Below are positions 32,267-42,523 of a DNA stretch of 64,000 bases, piece after piece. The notes beneath the pieces were generated by a model. The model saw nothing but the letters and a program-made list of their open reading frames with translations, was not told the DNA's origin and did no database searches. A program made the position numbers and the translations under genes. How positions within the stretch are numbered: position 1 is the stretch's first letter; the number at the start of each line of letters is the position of its first letter. Source of the DNA: Shewanella putrefaciens (GTDB lineage Bacteria > Pseudomonadota > Gammaproteobacteria > Enterobacterales > Shewanellaceae); NCBI RefSeq assembly GCF_016406325.1, contig NZ_CP066370.1, positions 2,232,001-2,296,000 of the forward strand. Direction: 5' to 3'.

Positions 32267-33403
32267 ATGGACACACATGCAGCCCTATATGAACAGGGAA
32301 AAGCGCGCTTAGAGGCACTTCGCCAGCTCGCTCCCCGTCAACAGCAATCCCTTGTCGAAAAAATGCAACAACATGGCATTAGTCGCCGTGATTTTATGAA
32401 ATGGAGTGCGATGGTGACGGGCATGCTCGCATTACCACTTCCGTTTAGTAACTTAGTAGCCGAAGCGGCCGAATTAGCTGACCGAGTTCCCTTAATTTGG
32501 TTACATATGGCCGAGTGTACTGGTTGTTCTGAATCTCTTGTTCGTGCCGATACACCGAACTTAGATTCACTGATCTTCGACCATATTTCGCTGGAATACC
32601 ACGAGACCTTAATGGCGGCCTCTGGTTGGCAAGCAGAAGAAAATCTCGAACATGCGCTAGAAGCCTACAAGGGTCGCTACTTGCTGGCTGTTGAGGGTGC
32701 CATTCCTACCGCCAATAATGGCAGTTTCTTAACTGTGGGTTGTAAAGGCCACACAGGTTTAGAGATTATCAAGCATGCTGCTGAAGGTGCTGCAGCCATT
32801 ATTTCGGTCGGCACTTGCGCCGCATTTGGTGGCGTTCAAGCCGCATATCCTAACCCCACTGGCGCCAAAGGTGTCCATGAGGTCGTGAGTAAACCTGTTA
32901 TTAATTTAGGCGGTTGTCCACCGAGTGAAAAAAATATTGTGGGTACATTGATGTACTTCATTATGTTTGGAAGATTACCCGCACTGGATATGTTTAATCG
33001 TCCAAAGTGGGCTTATGGTGCTCGAGTACATGATAACTGCGAACGTCGTGGCCGTTTCGATGCAGGTGAATTCGTTGAAGAATTTGGCGATCACGGTGCG
33101 AAAGAAGGTTATTGCCTTTATAAGGTGGGTTGTAAAGGTCCTTACACATACAACAACTGCCCAACCGAACGCTTTAACCATCACACTAGCTGGCCAGTAC
33201 TCGCTGGACACGGTTGTATGGGCTGCTCAGAACCTAACTTCTGGGATGATATGGCTGACTTTGAAAAACCCCTTGGCCGTCAACTCCTCCATGGATTGGA
33301 TGCGACCGCAGATACTATTGGTGCGGTAATTTTAGGCGCGACTGTGGTGGGCATTGGAGCCCATGCTGTTGCCAGTATTTTTGCCAAACCGCTGGAGGAA
33401 TAA
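32267..33403 (+). CDS. hyaA: [NiFe] hydrogenase small subunit (periplasmic, Hya type)
   Basis: 378 aa. N-terminal Tat signal SRRDFMKWS at 39-47, followed by a hydrophobic stretch. The electron-relay subunit: proximal cluster starts with ECTGCSES (Cys84, Cys87), further cysteines in VGTCAAFGG and GGCPPSE, and medial/distal ligands in HDNCERRGRF, CLYKVGCKGP, NNCPTERFN and GHGCMGCSEPNFWD. A C-terminal membrane helix (about 348-370) anchors it near the cytochrome b. AAGG before the ATG; it is preceded by an FNR box. Physiologically these enzymes oxidise or evolve H2 at the periplasmic face. Confidence 0.96.
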   Translation: MDTHAALYEQGKARLEALRQLAPRQQQSLVEKMQQHGISRRDFMKWSAMVTGMLALPLPFSNLVAEAAELADRVPLIWLHMAECTGCSESLVRADTPNLDSLIFDHISLEYHETLMAASGWQAEENLEHALEAYKGRYLLAVEGAIPTANNGSFLTVGCKGHTGLEIIKHAAEGAAAIISVGTCAAFGGVQAAYPNPTGAKGVHEVVSKPVINLGGCPPSEKNIVGTLMYFIMFGRLPALDMFNRPKWAYGARVHDNCERRGRFDAGEFVEEFGDHGAKEGYCLYKVGCKGPYTYNNCPTERFNHHTSWPVLAGHGCMGCSEPNFWDDMADFEKPLGRQLLHGLDATADTIGAVILGATVVGIGAHAVASIFAKPLEE

Positions 33404-33406
33404 CCC

Positions 33407-35110
33407 ATGAGCAAGCGCGTTGTTATCGACCCTATTACCCGTATTGAGGGTCACTTACGTATCGAAGTTGAAGTTGATGAGAATAATGTCATCAACAAGG
33501 CTTGGTCATCCTCTACCCTTTGGCGTGGTATTGAAGTCATCCTCAAGGGCCGTACACCTATGGATGTTGGCCTTATCGTTCAGCGGATTTGTGGTGTGTG
33601 TACTTATTCCCATTACCGTTGTGGTACAGAAGCCGTTGAAAATGCACTGGGGCTCCAAATTCCACTGAACGCAAAATACTTACGCTCCTTGATGCAAACC
33701 TCGCTCTATATGCACGATCATATAGTGCACTTCTACCATTTACATGGTTTAGATTGGGTGGATATTGTTTCTGCATTGAGCGCCGATCCTGCGAAAGCAG
33801 CACAGGTTGCCTTGAAGTATGCAGATAATCCGATTGCAGCAGGTGAAGGCGATCTGCGGGCGGTGCAAGAAAGAGTGAAAGGTTTTGTCGAAACAGGCAA
33901 ACTTGGCCCATTCGCTAACGCTTATTGGGGCAATGGCACCTATAAATTTACCCCTGAACAAAACCTTATTGCCTTATCTCACTACCTAAAAGCACTTGAA
34001 GTGCAGCGTGTTGCCGCAGAAATGCTAGCAATATTTGGCGGTAAATCACCTCACCCACAATCACTGGTTGTCGGCGGTGTCACCTCGGTTCGCGATATGT
34101 TAAGCCCTGCGCGTTTGCAGGAATGGAAACAAAAACACGCCATCGTAACTGACTTTATCCTACGTGCCTATCAAGCCGATATCGTGATGGCTGCAGAAGC
34201 CTTTGGGACAGAGCCAAGCGTTCTTGGCGGCGTGAATGTGAAAAATTTCATGGCGACTAATGACTTTGTCTTAGCTAATGGCGAATTCATGTTTGATCAA
34301 GGTGTGATCATGAATGGCGATCTTGCTGGCGTTAGTGATATCAACCCAGATCTTATCGCCGAAGATGTAAGCCACGCTTGGTATACCGCCGATGCGCCGC
34401 AACATCCCTATGACGGTACGACGATTCCTAACTATACGGGTTTTATCGAACGCGACACTGTGTATGGCAAGCTGCCAACACTGGATGGTGATGGAAAATA
34501 CTCTTGGGTAAAATCACCCCGTTATCAAGGCGAACCTGTAGAAGTAGGTCCACTGTCTTGTCTACTGGTGAGTTATGCTCGTGGTAATAAAGTCGTAGTG
34601 GATGCCGTTAATGGTTTATTAGCTCGCACAGGTTTACCCGTTGAAGCCTTATTTACCACATTAGGCCGCACTGCTGCCCGTATGTTACAAACCGTGATTG
34701 TGGCTCAAGAAGGGTTAAAAACCTTCGAGGCTTTGCTTGTCAACATCCAATCCGATGAAACAACCTTCGTTAAGCCCAATATTGACCCCAACAAAGAATA
34801 TGTAGGTCATGCCATGATTGAGGCACCGCGCGGAATGTTAAGTCACTGGATCCGCATCAAAAATGGGGTTGTTGAAAACTATCAAGCTGTCGTACCAACC
34901 ACGTGGAACGCAGGTCCTGTCGATGCCAACGGTAAAATGGGTCCCTATGAAGCTTCGCTCATTGGCTTAAAACTGGAAGATCCAACTAAACCCCTTGAGG
35001 TGATACGTATTATTCACTCATTTGACCCTTGCATGGCGTGTTCTGTACACGTAATGGATTTTAAAGGTCAGGCATTGAGCGAGTTCCGTGTCAGCCCCAA
35101 TGGACAATAA
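33407..35110 (+). CDS. hyaB: [NiFe] hydrogenase large subunit
   Basis: 567 aa. Holds the Ni-Fe(CN)2CO active site: N-terminal ligands RICGVC (Cys62, Cys65) and C-terminal DPCMAC (Cys542, Cys545). His548 is the processing site, followed by a 19-residue extension that the maturation protease removes after nickel insertion. It lacks its own signal and travels with HyaA through Tat. Begins 3 bp after hyaA. Confidence 0.97.
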   Translation: MSKRVVIDPITRIEGHLRIEVEVDENNVINKAWSSSTLWRGIEVILKGRTPMDVGLIVQRICGVCTYSHYRCGTEAVENALGLQIPLNAKYLRSLMQTSLYMHDHIVHFYHLHGLDWVDIVSALSADPAKAAQVALKYADNPIAAGEGDLRAVQERVKGFVETGKLGPFANAYWGNGTYKFTPEQNLIALSHYLKALEVQRVAAEMLAIFGGKSPHPQSLVVGGVTSVRDMLSPARLQEWKQKHAIVTDFILRAYQADIVMAAEAFGTEPSVLGGVNVKNFMATNDFVLANGEFMFDQGVIMNGDLAGVSDINPDLIAEDVSHAWYTADAPQHPYDGTTIPNYTGFIERDTVYGKLPTLDGDGKYSWVKSPRYQGEPVEVGPLSCLLVSYARGNKVVVDAVNGLLARTGLPVEALFTTLGRTAARMLQTVIVAQEGLKTFEALLVNIQSDETTFVKPNIDPNKEYVGHAMIEAPRGMLSHWIRIKNGVVENYQAVVPTTWNAGPVDANGKMGPYEASLIGLKLEDPTKPLEVIRIIHSFDPCMACSVHVMDFKGQALSEFRVSPNGQ

Positions 35111-35129
35111 TCGAGGGAGGGAGCGCATA

Positions 35130-35804
35130 ATGAACCATTCTGCAACCCGCATTCGTACACTAGTATTTAGTCCTGCAATACGAATTTTTCACTGGCTCAG
35201 GGCACTGTCAATATTGGTGCTGGTGATCACAGGATTCTATATTGCTTGGCCGTTTCTTGTGGCACCAGAAAGTAGCGATGTACTCGTTCAAGGTTGGATC
35301 CGTTTTGCTCACTTGGTTTGTGGTTTTTTACTGACCGCAATTACTTTAGTTCGCTTCTACCTGTATTTTTTCAGCCGAAGCGATATTGAGCGACGTTCAT
35401 TCCGGGATGTAATGAGTATCCAAAGTTGGATAACCCAACTGAAATCCTATATTTGGATGGGACATTTGCATAAAGCGGGAGTCTATGGACCACTGCAATT
35501 TGTGACTTATGTAGCAATATCCTTAGTTGCACTGGTGATTTGTATTACAGGCCTCGTTTTATATGCCAATGTATACCACGAAGGTTTAGGTGGCATGCTT
35601 TGGGGAAGCGCAGCCTGGATTACAGCACAAATGGGTGGACTCGCACAGGTCAGGATTTGGCACCACTACCTCACTTGGGCATTTGTTATCTTTGTGGTTA
35701 TCCACGTCTATATGGCGGTTTGGTCAGGGATACGCTTCAAACATAACTCTGTTGACTCAATTGTCTCTGGCTATGACTACCATAAGCCAGACTCACATCA
35801 CTAG
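35130..35804 (+). CDS. hyaC: Ni/Fe-hydrogenase b-type cytochrome subunit
   Basis: 224 aa from the ATG at 35130, which has GGGAGGGAG upstream; the frame is open earlier but overlaps hyaB. Four membrane helices with haem-ligand histidines in RIFHWLRAL, FAHLVCGFL, and HHYLTWAFVIFVVIHVY. Passes electrons from the small subunit to the quinone pool. The stop TAG is part of the hyaD ribosome site. Confidence 0.95.
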   Translation: MNHSATRIRTLVFSPAIRIFHWLRALSILVLVITGFYIAWPFLVAPESSDVLVQGWIRFAHLVCGFLLTAITLVRFYLYFFSRSDIERRSFRDVMSIQSWITQLKSYIWMGHLHKAGVYGPLQFVTYVAISLVALVICITGLVLYANVYHEGLGGMLWGSAAWITAQMGGLAQVRIWHHYLTWAFVIFVVIHVYMAVWSGIRFKHNSVDSIVSGYDYHKPDSHH

Positions 35805-35811
35805 GAGTCCA

Positions 35812-36375
35812 ATGAAGATATTGCTACTTGGTATTGGCAATGTCCTGTACGCCGATGAAGGCATCGGCGTACATTTTGTCAATTACATTGCTGATAATTA
35901 TCAGTTTACCCATGAGTCCCACCAGCTAGAACTGCTCGACGGCGGTACGCTGGCTCAGGGACTCATTCCTATTATCTGCCAATATGATTATTTAATTGTG
36001 GTTGATACCGTTAATGCCAACGGTGTCGATACTGGCGAAGTCTATTTCTTCGATTTTGACAAAGCACCCAAGGAAATTGATTGGCAAGGCAGCGCACATG
36101 AAGTGGAAATGCTGCAAACCCTCAATATGATGGAAATGGTGGGCGATCGGCCTAAAACCTTTGTGCTAGGTGTCACACCTACAGTGCTTGAACCTATGAT
36201 CCTAGGGCTAACTCCTAAGGTCGCAGCAGCCGTGCCTTTAATGGAAAAAACCTTGTTAACCCACTTAGCCTCCCTTGGCTTTACTGTGACGCGCATCGCT
36301 GAACATAGCATTGATTCGCTGATCCCAGACTCTTATAAACGTGGTGTCCTTATAGATGAAAAACATCAGATTTGA
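35812..36375 (+). CDS. hyaD: Hydrogenase maturation endopeptidase
   Basis: 187 aa. Start at MKILLLGIGNVLYADEGIGVH, the family N-terminus, with AGGAG overlapping the hyaC stop; the longer open frame upstream is in a hyaC-overlapping frame. Nickel-sensing residues are visible as Glu in ADEGIG, Asp in VVDTVNA and His in GSAHEVEM. It clips the HyaB C-terminal peptide after nickel insertion. Its last 20 bases overlap the next gene. Confidence 0.95.
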   Translation: MKILLLGIGNVLYADEGIGVHFVNYIADNYQFTHESHQLELLDGGTLAQGLIPIICQYDYLIVVDTVNANGVDTGEVYFFDFDKAPKEIDWQGSAHEVEMLQTLNMMEMVGDRPKTFVLGVTPTVLEPMILGLTPKVAAAVPLMEKTLLTHLASLGFTVTRIAEHSIDSLIPDSYKRGVLIDEKHQI

Positions 36376-38209
36376 TTTTACCTGCTCACGTCAGGTGCCT
36401 TTGTACGCGCATTTATGTAATCAATATCTAAATTATGATGCACTGAACATTACTATTGGCTGTGACAATCAAAACCACTTTGGTTCACAAACCTATTTCA
36501 TTGAAGCCCAAGGTGAGCAAACACAACTGGAACAACTTGCCGATGCAATCGCCGCGGATTTTTTAATTTCTGCTTGGCTCATTGACTCAGGCATCAAGGT
36601 CATCAATGAATCCACCGGTCACAAAACACTCCTTCCTTGTTTATATGCCACACCTTCGTCAACCAATACTACCCGAGCGATCGCACCTTTTTGTCAGCAA
36701 TGCTACCCACTGCTCGGTGATAATCAGTCAGCTCAATTTGGCATCATTGATCTGGCTTGCCCTTGTTGCAAAGGCGAAAACCTGTTAACCACCGAACAAA
36801 AAGCTTTAACCTTGTCAGACATAAAAGCTATGGCACAGCATTTACTGACACAAGGCACATTAACACTTAATGCACCAGACAGTATCAGCCTTAGCTTGAC
36901 GCCTTTTACCAGTGATGCCTTAGGCGAACGTCCCCAATTATTGATCTGCAATCCCAATACACTCAATGCCCATTTTTGCCTCAAAGATCATCAAGTATTA
37001 GCGCTTTCCAGTATAGAAAAACCGCTGATCTGTGCCAGACCCACCCAAGAGCACAGTAAACTTACCGCCCCACTTTACGATATATGTTTTGCTTATAGTC
37101 GCGTTATCTTAGTGCTGGCTGAAGTGCTCAGGCAAAAAGGCGTAGATTGGGTCTATATTCAAGGCGATCACCAAAGACCAAAGCTTGCGTGGGTCGATGG
37201 CGCTTGGGCTCAGCTATCAAGCCAACACATTGTGGCTGTTAAACAATTTATCGCACCTGAACCGCTACGCGAAAAAATCAGCTTTGAGGGCTATCAAGCA
37301 CAATGGCAAGCCATTAAGCGCTCGCGTTCGCACCAAGGAGAATTGACTGTCACGGCGTTATACGACCCACAATCAAACGAACACTCAGCTATTGAGAACA
37401 CCCATTCAGAAGATCATACTTTCACCGATTGTGCGCTATTCAGCGCATTGCTAAACGGCAAGTTAGCCAGCCATAAACAGGCAAAAAATGCCGCTATCAT
37501 CTACCTTAGCCACACTAGGCCCAGCCAAATCGTTACCTGCGATAAAAAGGGTGATACTGAACTCTTCTTCGCATTACCTGAGTTACCCGATAACGGCTAT
37601 GAAATCTTCCATCAATTGGATAGCAGCCCACAAAAAGCCGTAGCACAAAAATTTAAAAGCTTGTTTCCGGATGACTATTTAAAATTACTGAGCCTAAAAC
37701 TGTCAGGAAGACGTGATAACTTACAGAGCCTGTGGGCAATTGCCGCTATCTTAATGGGACTTAACCACAGTGAAGAAACTCAACGTCCAGAAACCTTGAG
37801 TGATGCCCTAATGGCGGCGGCCATGCGTTACCAAGGTGCCAATGCGCCGCGTATCGATTACCCCTTGACTAAAGGTGAAGCACATCGCAGCCTTAATTGG
37901 TGCAAAACCTTAGGCACTGTGCTGAGTTTTCGTATTGCAGGCAATGGCGATCCCAGCCAACTCGCCTTTGCGATGCAGGATTCCCTTGCTGACTATTTCG
38001 CAAACTGGTTAGAACATATCGATCTGAATATCGGATTACAACAGATTGCTCTCGCTGGAGATGAGTTAACCAATGAAACCCTCTGCAAACGGATAAGTTT
38101 ACGCATAGGAAAGAACTTTCCTCTTGTGATTAATCGCAGTCTTGATTTAGACGGAGATAATTTAGCCGTCGGCGCGCTCTACGCTAAGCAGCGTAAACTG
38201 AATGAGTAA
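36356..38209 (+). CDS. Degenerate HypF-like protein of the hydrogenase operon
   Basis: 617 aa, start overlapping hyaD by 20 bp. It carries a single zinc finger C113-x2-C116-x18-C135-x2-C138, exactly the HypF spacing. A middle region has LSSIEKPL...TAPLYDICFAYSRVILVLAE, which parallels HypF LSSQERPI...APNLDKLGVFLPYTPLHHLL. The C-terminus has LAGDELTNETL...DLDGDNLAVGAL, which parallels HypF CGGVFQNKYL...NDGGIALGQL. The acylphosphatase signature VQGVGFRP and the HHHAH metal site are missing. I infer an inactive HypF paralogue acting as a chaperone or scaffold in hydrogenase maturation. Confidence 0.7.
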   Translation: MKNIRFDFTCSRQVPLYAHLCNQYLNYDALNITIGCDNQNHFGSQTYFIEAQGEQTQLEQLADAIAADFLISAWLIDSGIKVINESTGHKTLLPCLYATPSSTNTTRAIAPFCQQCYPLLGDNQSAQFGIIDLACPCCKGENLLTTEQKALTLSDIKAMAQHLLTQGTLTLNAPDSISLSLTPFTSDALGERPQLLICNPNTLNAHFCLKDHQVLALSSIEKPLICARPTQEHSKLTAPLYDICFAYSRVILVLAEVLRQKGVDWVYIQGDHQRPKLAWVDGAWAQLSSQHIVAVKQFIAPEPLREKISFEGYQAQWQAIKRSRSHQGELTVTALYDPQSNEHSAIENTHSEDHTFTDCALFSALLNGKLASHKQAKNAAIIYLSHTRPSQIVTCDKKGDTELFFALPELPDNGYEIFHQLDSSPQKAVAQKFKSLFPDDYLKLLSLKLSGRRDNLQSLWAIAAILMGLNHSEETQRPETLSDALMAAAMRYQGANAPRIDYPLTKGEAHRSLNWCKTLGTVLSFRIAGNGDPSQLAFAMQDSLADYFANWLEHIDLNIGLQQIALAGDELTNETLCKRISLRIGKNFPLVINRSLDLDGDNLAVGALYAKQRKLNE

Positions 38210-38239
38210 CGTTTAACAAAAAAGCCAAGAGAATACGTA

Positions 38240-40645
38240 TTGGAACATGTTGTCCTAGAGAACCAAGCGCTCAAGCGATATAAATTGCATATTACAGGCA
38301 TAGTACAAGGGGTGGGGTTTCGCCCCTTTGTATATCGTTACGCCCTTGATAACCAACTAACGGGCACTGTACTCAATAATGCCCAAGGTGTAACCATTGA
38401 GTTGCAGGGTAATGAGACTGGTCTCGAACTTTTTATCACCGCACTCAAATCCAATCCACCACCACTGGCACGAATCGATCAGATAACTCAAACATTACTA
38501 CCCGTTATTGAAGGCGAAACCCTATTTGCCATCATCGAAAGTTGTGATGAAGATATTGAGGGATCAGGCAGTGCTGTCGCTGTATCTGCCGACAAAAGTA
38601 CCTGTCAAGATTGCCTAAACGATATGCATAACCCCAAGGATCGCCACTTCGGTTATGCCTTTACCAACTGCACTAATTGTGGCCCAAGATATACTATTAT
38701 CAATGCGTTACCCTATGATAGACACAATACGGCTATGGCTGATTTTGTCATGTGTCCAGATTGTGCAAAATCGTACTACGATCCGCTCGATCGCCGTTAT
38801 CATGCCCAACCCGTAAGCTGCCCTAACTGTGGTCCTCAACTCTATTTAAAAACACCACAGGGAGAAGATATTACGCCAGTTAACGTCACACAGCAGACTG
38901 TGTTACAACTGGCGGCCAATAGATTAGCCCAAGGGCAAATTCTGGCGATTAAAGGATTAGGTGGATTTCATTTAGTATGCGATGCACGCCATACTGGGGC
39001 TGTCACAGCGCTTCGCCAACGTAAACAGCGTCAAGCAAAGCCCTTAGCTGTCATGGTGGCCAATATTGCGATGGCGCAGCGATATGTCACCGGGACAGAT
39101 GCTGAATGGCAAGTGCTCAGTTCACAGGAACGCCCCATCGTACTGATGAATAGCGTACCCGCAAACGATCTTAGCATTGAAGTCGCCCCTAATCTGGACA
39201 AACTCGGGGTATTCTTACCTTATACCCCACTGCATCATTTGCTGTTAGCTCTCTTCAATGGCCCCTTGGTCGCCACAAGTGCCAATGTATCGGGTGAACC
39301 TATCATCACCCACTGTGATGAGTTAGTGAGTCACCTGAGTCATGTTGTAGATGCCATAGTCGATCATAATCGCCCTATTATTAACGGCTGCGATGACAGT
39401 GTTGTACAAGTCATCCAACCTCGAACACATGACACGGCCCCTTATCTTATACCGCCAAGTGTACAAGTACTGCGCCTCGCTCGGGGATTTGCTCCAGCCA
39501 GTTTTTCCCTAACAACACCTTTGACTCAATCGATTCTTGCCGTTGGTGCACAACAAAAAAATGCGATTGCCTTCGGTTTTGGCTCGAATGTTTTTTTAAG
39601 CCCACATATTGGCGATCTCTTTAGTGTCAGTGCTGAGCAGTATTTTGAACGTACATTAACCACCTTCTCTCGCCTATATCACTTTGAACCTAAATGGATT
39701 ATTTGTGATAAACATCCAGACTACGCGCCTTCTCGTTGGGCGCAGGCTAATAGTGTCTTAGATGCTAATAACGCCATAGATACAAGCCAACAACGCAAAT
39801 GTTTCTCGGTGCAGCATCACCATGCCCATGTATTGAGTGTGATGGCAATTAATCAATATTGCGATCCTGTTCTCGGCTTTAGCTTCGATGGGACAGGACT
39901 TGGGGAAGATGGCCGTTTATGGGGCGGCGAAGTGCTATTAACCACGCTCGATAAAGCAGAACGGTTGGCTCACTTTGAGCCCATCGCCTTACTGGGTGGC
40001 GAGCAAGCGATTAAACAGCCAGTAAGACTCTTATTAGCACTCCTATTTGAACAAATGAGTCTAAGCGAGGTACTGGCTCTGCCATTACCTATACTAAGAT
40101 GCCTTAGTCCAAACACACTGACGAATTTACATAAAATCTGGCAAAACGGCAGCGCAATAGAAAGCTCATCCGTTGGACGTCTGTTTGATGCCCTCGCCTG
40201 TGCATTAGGGCTTATTGAAACCACGCTATTCGAAGGCCAAGCAGGGATGGCTATTGAAGCTGCAGCAAATCGTGCCGATATGCTGGCACTCGATCCGTTA
40301 ATCCTCGTTCTTCCCTTCAGCGAGGGACAATGGAACAGCAGTGCCATGTTCAAACAAATTATTCAGTTAATCACAGCGCACCCCTTAACCGCTCACAGAC
40401 GCGACACGATAGCCCGCGCCTTTTTACATACCCTAGGTGAAGCAATCTGTGTTTATGCCGCTAAATACAAACATCTTCCAACCGTACTTTGTGGTGGTGT
40501 TTTTCAAAATAAATACCTGTTGGAATACTGCCTGAGTCAACTCAGTGTCCAAGGTAATCAGGTATTATCTAGTCAACACATCCCCATCAATGATGGAGGG
40601 ATAGCCCTTGGCCAACTGTGGTATGGGATTCATCAAACCGATTGA
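38240..40645 (+). CDS. hypF: Carbamoyltransferase HypF
   Basis: 801 aa from a TTG at 38240 (AAGAGAA upstream; no ATG before the acylphosphatase motif). Makes the carbamoyl group that becomes cyanide on the hydrogenase iron. Domains in order: acylphosphatase VQGVGFRPFVYRYA (22-35), two zinc fingers C122/125/144/147 and C172/175/194/197, YrdC-like domain (IKGLGGFHLVCDA, ATSANVSGEP), Kae1-like domain with HHHAH, SFDGTGLGEDG and CGGVFQNKYLLE. It is the last hydrogenase gene here; its usual partners hypA-E are absent from the window. Confidence 0.96.
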   Translation: MEHVVLENQALKRYKLHITGIVQGVGFRPFVYRYALDNQLTGTVLNNAQGVTIELQGNETGLELFITALKSNPPPLARIDQITQTLLPVIEGETLFAIIESCDEDIEGSGSAVAVSADKSTCQDCLNDMHNPKDRHFGYAFTNCTNCGPRYTIINALPYDRHNTAMADFVMCPDCAKSYYDPLDRRYHAQPVSCPNCGPQLYLKTPQGEDITPVNVTQQTVLQLAANRLAQGQILAIKGLGGFHLVCDARHTGAVTALRQRKQRQAKPLAVMVANIAMAQRYVTGTDAEWQVLSSQERPIVLMNSVPANDLSIEVAPNLDKLGVFLPYTPLHHLLLALFNGPLVATSANVSGEPIITHCDELVSHLSHVVDAIVDHNRPIINGCDDSVVQVIQPRTHDTAPYLIPPSVQVLRLARGFAPASFSLTTPLTQSILAVGAQQKNAIAFGFGSNVFLSPHIGDLFSVSAEQYFERTLTTFSRLYHFEPKWIICDKHPDYAPSRWAQANSVLDANNAIDTSQQRKCFSVQHHHAHVLSVMAINQYCDPVLGFSFDGTGLGEDGRLWGGEVLLTTLDKAERLAHFEPIALLGGEQAIKQPVRLLLALLFEQMSLSEVLALPLPILRCLSPNTLTNLHKIWQNGSAIESSSVGRLFDALACALGLIETTLFEGQAGMAIEAAANRADMLALDPLILVLPFSEGQWNSSAMFKQIIQLITAHPLTAHRRDTIARAFLHTLGEAICVYAAKYKHLPTVLCGGVFQNKYLLEYCLSQLSVQGNQVLSSQHIPINDGGIALGQLWYGIHQTD

Positions 40646-40814
40646 AAATGCGTTATTTGATGCACCAGGCGTGCGATAGAAGAGGCTTTGTTAAAATGTA
40701 AGTATGCTCTATGTCCTTATACTATTGACAGTTTTTAGTAAAAACGCTGGACATACATTAGCCTTTTTGTTCTATCCTTATACGTAAATACGGTGCTTAG
40801 CTGAGGGTGGAACC

Positions 40815-42493
40815 TTGATTGACATCATTACGCAATCCTCATTTACTGAAATTGCCGCACTGCTGGTTATGGCCGCTATTATCGGCTTTATTGGTATATT
40901 TTGCGTCAGCCTCTTATAGTCAGTTTTATTGTTGTCGGTCTACTCTCTGGTCCTTCCGTTTTAGATATAGTGCATTCAAAAGAGCAAATTAATTTACTTT
41001 CAGAATTAGGCATTGCTGTTTTACTTTTCCTCGTGGGTATCAAGCTGGATGTAAAACTCATCAAATCTATTGGTGGGGTTTCAATACTCACGGGGCTTGG
41101 ACAGGTAATTTTTACCTCCATTGTTGGCTATTTTATCGGATTAGCTCTTGGGTTAGATCATATCACCAGTAGTTATATTGCCGTCGCCCTGACCTTTTCA
41201 TCGACCATTATCATCGTCAAGCTTTTGTCCGATAAACGAGAAATTGACTCTCTGCATGGACAAATAGCATTAGGTTTCTTGATCGTTCAAGATCTTGTCG
41301 TCGTGGTCGCCATGATAGTCTTAGCTGCCATCGGCATAGGTTCTGATGCGGGGCATAGCGGAACTCAAAATACATCGATACTGCAAGTGACAGCATCAGG
41401 CATCGGATTAGTGCTATTTGTCATTGTTTTTGTTCGATATTTAGCCACCCCTCTCACAGAGCAATTGGCAAAAGTACCGGAATTACTGCTGATATACTCA
41501 ATAGCACAAGCGACGCTATTTGCCGCCGTCTGTGATTTATTAGGTTTAGGGATGGAAGTGGGAGGCTTACTCGCAGGGATTGCGCTTGCTTCAACCCCTT
41601 ACCGCGAAAGTATTGCCGCCAGACTTGGCCCCCTGCGCGATTTTCTATTGTTATTCTTTTTTATCGCCCTTGGTGCGACCTTAGATTTGTCTCAACTTGG
41701 ATCACATATCTACGCAGCCATCCTATTTTCGGTCTTCGTGTTAATAGGCAACCCTCTGATTGTGTTGATTATCATGGGATTAATGGGCTACAAAAAAAGA
41801 ACCAGTTTTTTAGCTGGCCTAACCGTTGCACAAATCAGTGAATTCTCGCTCATTTTTATTGCGATGGGGATAAGCCTAGGCCATATTCAACAAGACATTT
41901 TGGGGTTAGTGACCTTAGTCGGCATTGTCACTATCACGGCATCAACCTATATGATCACCTACTCCCATAAACTTTACGCAATATGCGAACCGATATTGGG
42001 AATATTTGAACGAACAGGCACTCCACGTGAACAACCTTCTAAACATTCAACCCAAGATCATTATCAAGTGGTCATCTTTGGATTAGGACGTTTAGGGACG
42101 GCAATTGCTGCGCGTCTAAAAGAAAAAGGCGTGAAAGTACTCGGTTTAGACTTCAATCCATCAGCCATAAAAAAGTGTCGCTTACTCGGTATTGATACAG
42201 AATACGGCGATGTGACAGACGCCGAGTTTATCGCCGAACTTCCTCTTAGACACGCCCATTGGATTGTATCTACTATGCCACAGCACCATACGGGCCTGAC
42301 CTTAGAAGATACAAGAAAAACCATTATACAACTCACTCGCACAAGCGGTTTTAGCGGTAAATTAGCCACGGTTTCTCAGAGTAAAAAAGAAACGGAAGAA
42401 TTAACAATGCTGGGTATCGACCTCGTATTAGAACCCTTTCAAGATGCTGCAGATAGGGCAATAGAGTTGTTACTTGATGGTGTGGATGTATAA
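40815..42493 (+). pseudogene. CPA2-type cation:proton antiporter (KefB/RosB-like), frameshifted near the N-terminus
   Basis: A TTG at 40815 with AGGGTGG upstream begins MIDIITQSSFTEIAALLV...IGFIGIF, the normal antiporter N-terminus. The frame then breaks in TTTT (40899-40902) and stops at 40919. The other frame runs from LRQPLIVSFIVVGLLSGP to 42493. One more T would rejoin them (GIF-LRQP), giving about 560 aa. The remainder has about 12 membrane helices and a C-terminal TrkA-N nucleotide-binding domain (VVIFGLGRLGTAIAARL). Followed 30 bp later by a universal stress protein, with which it is probably co-transcribed. Either a recent inactivation or a sequencing error. Confidence 0.8.
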
Positions 42494-42523
42494 ATCTACC
42501 CACTATAAATAAGGAGATATTCC

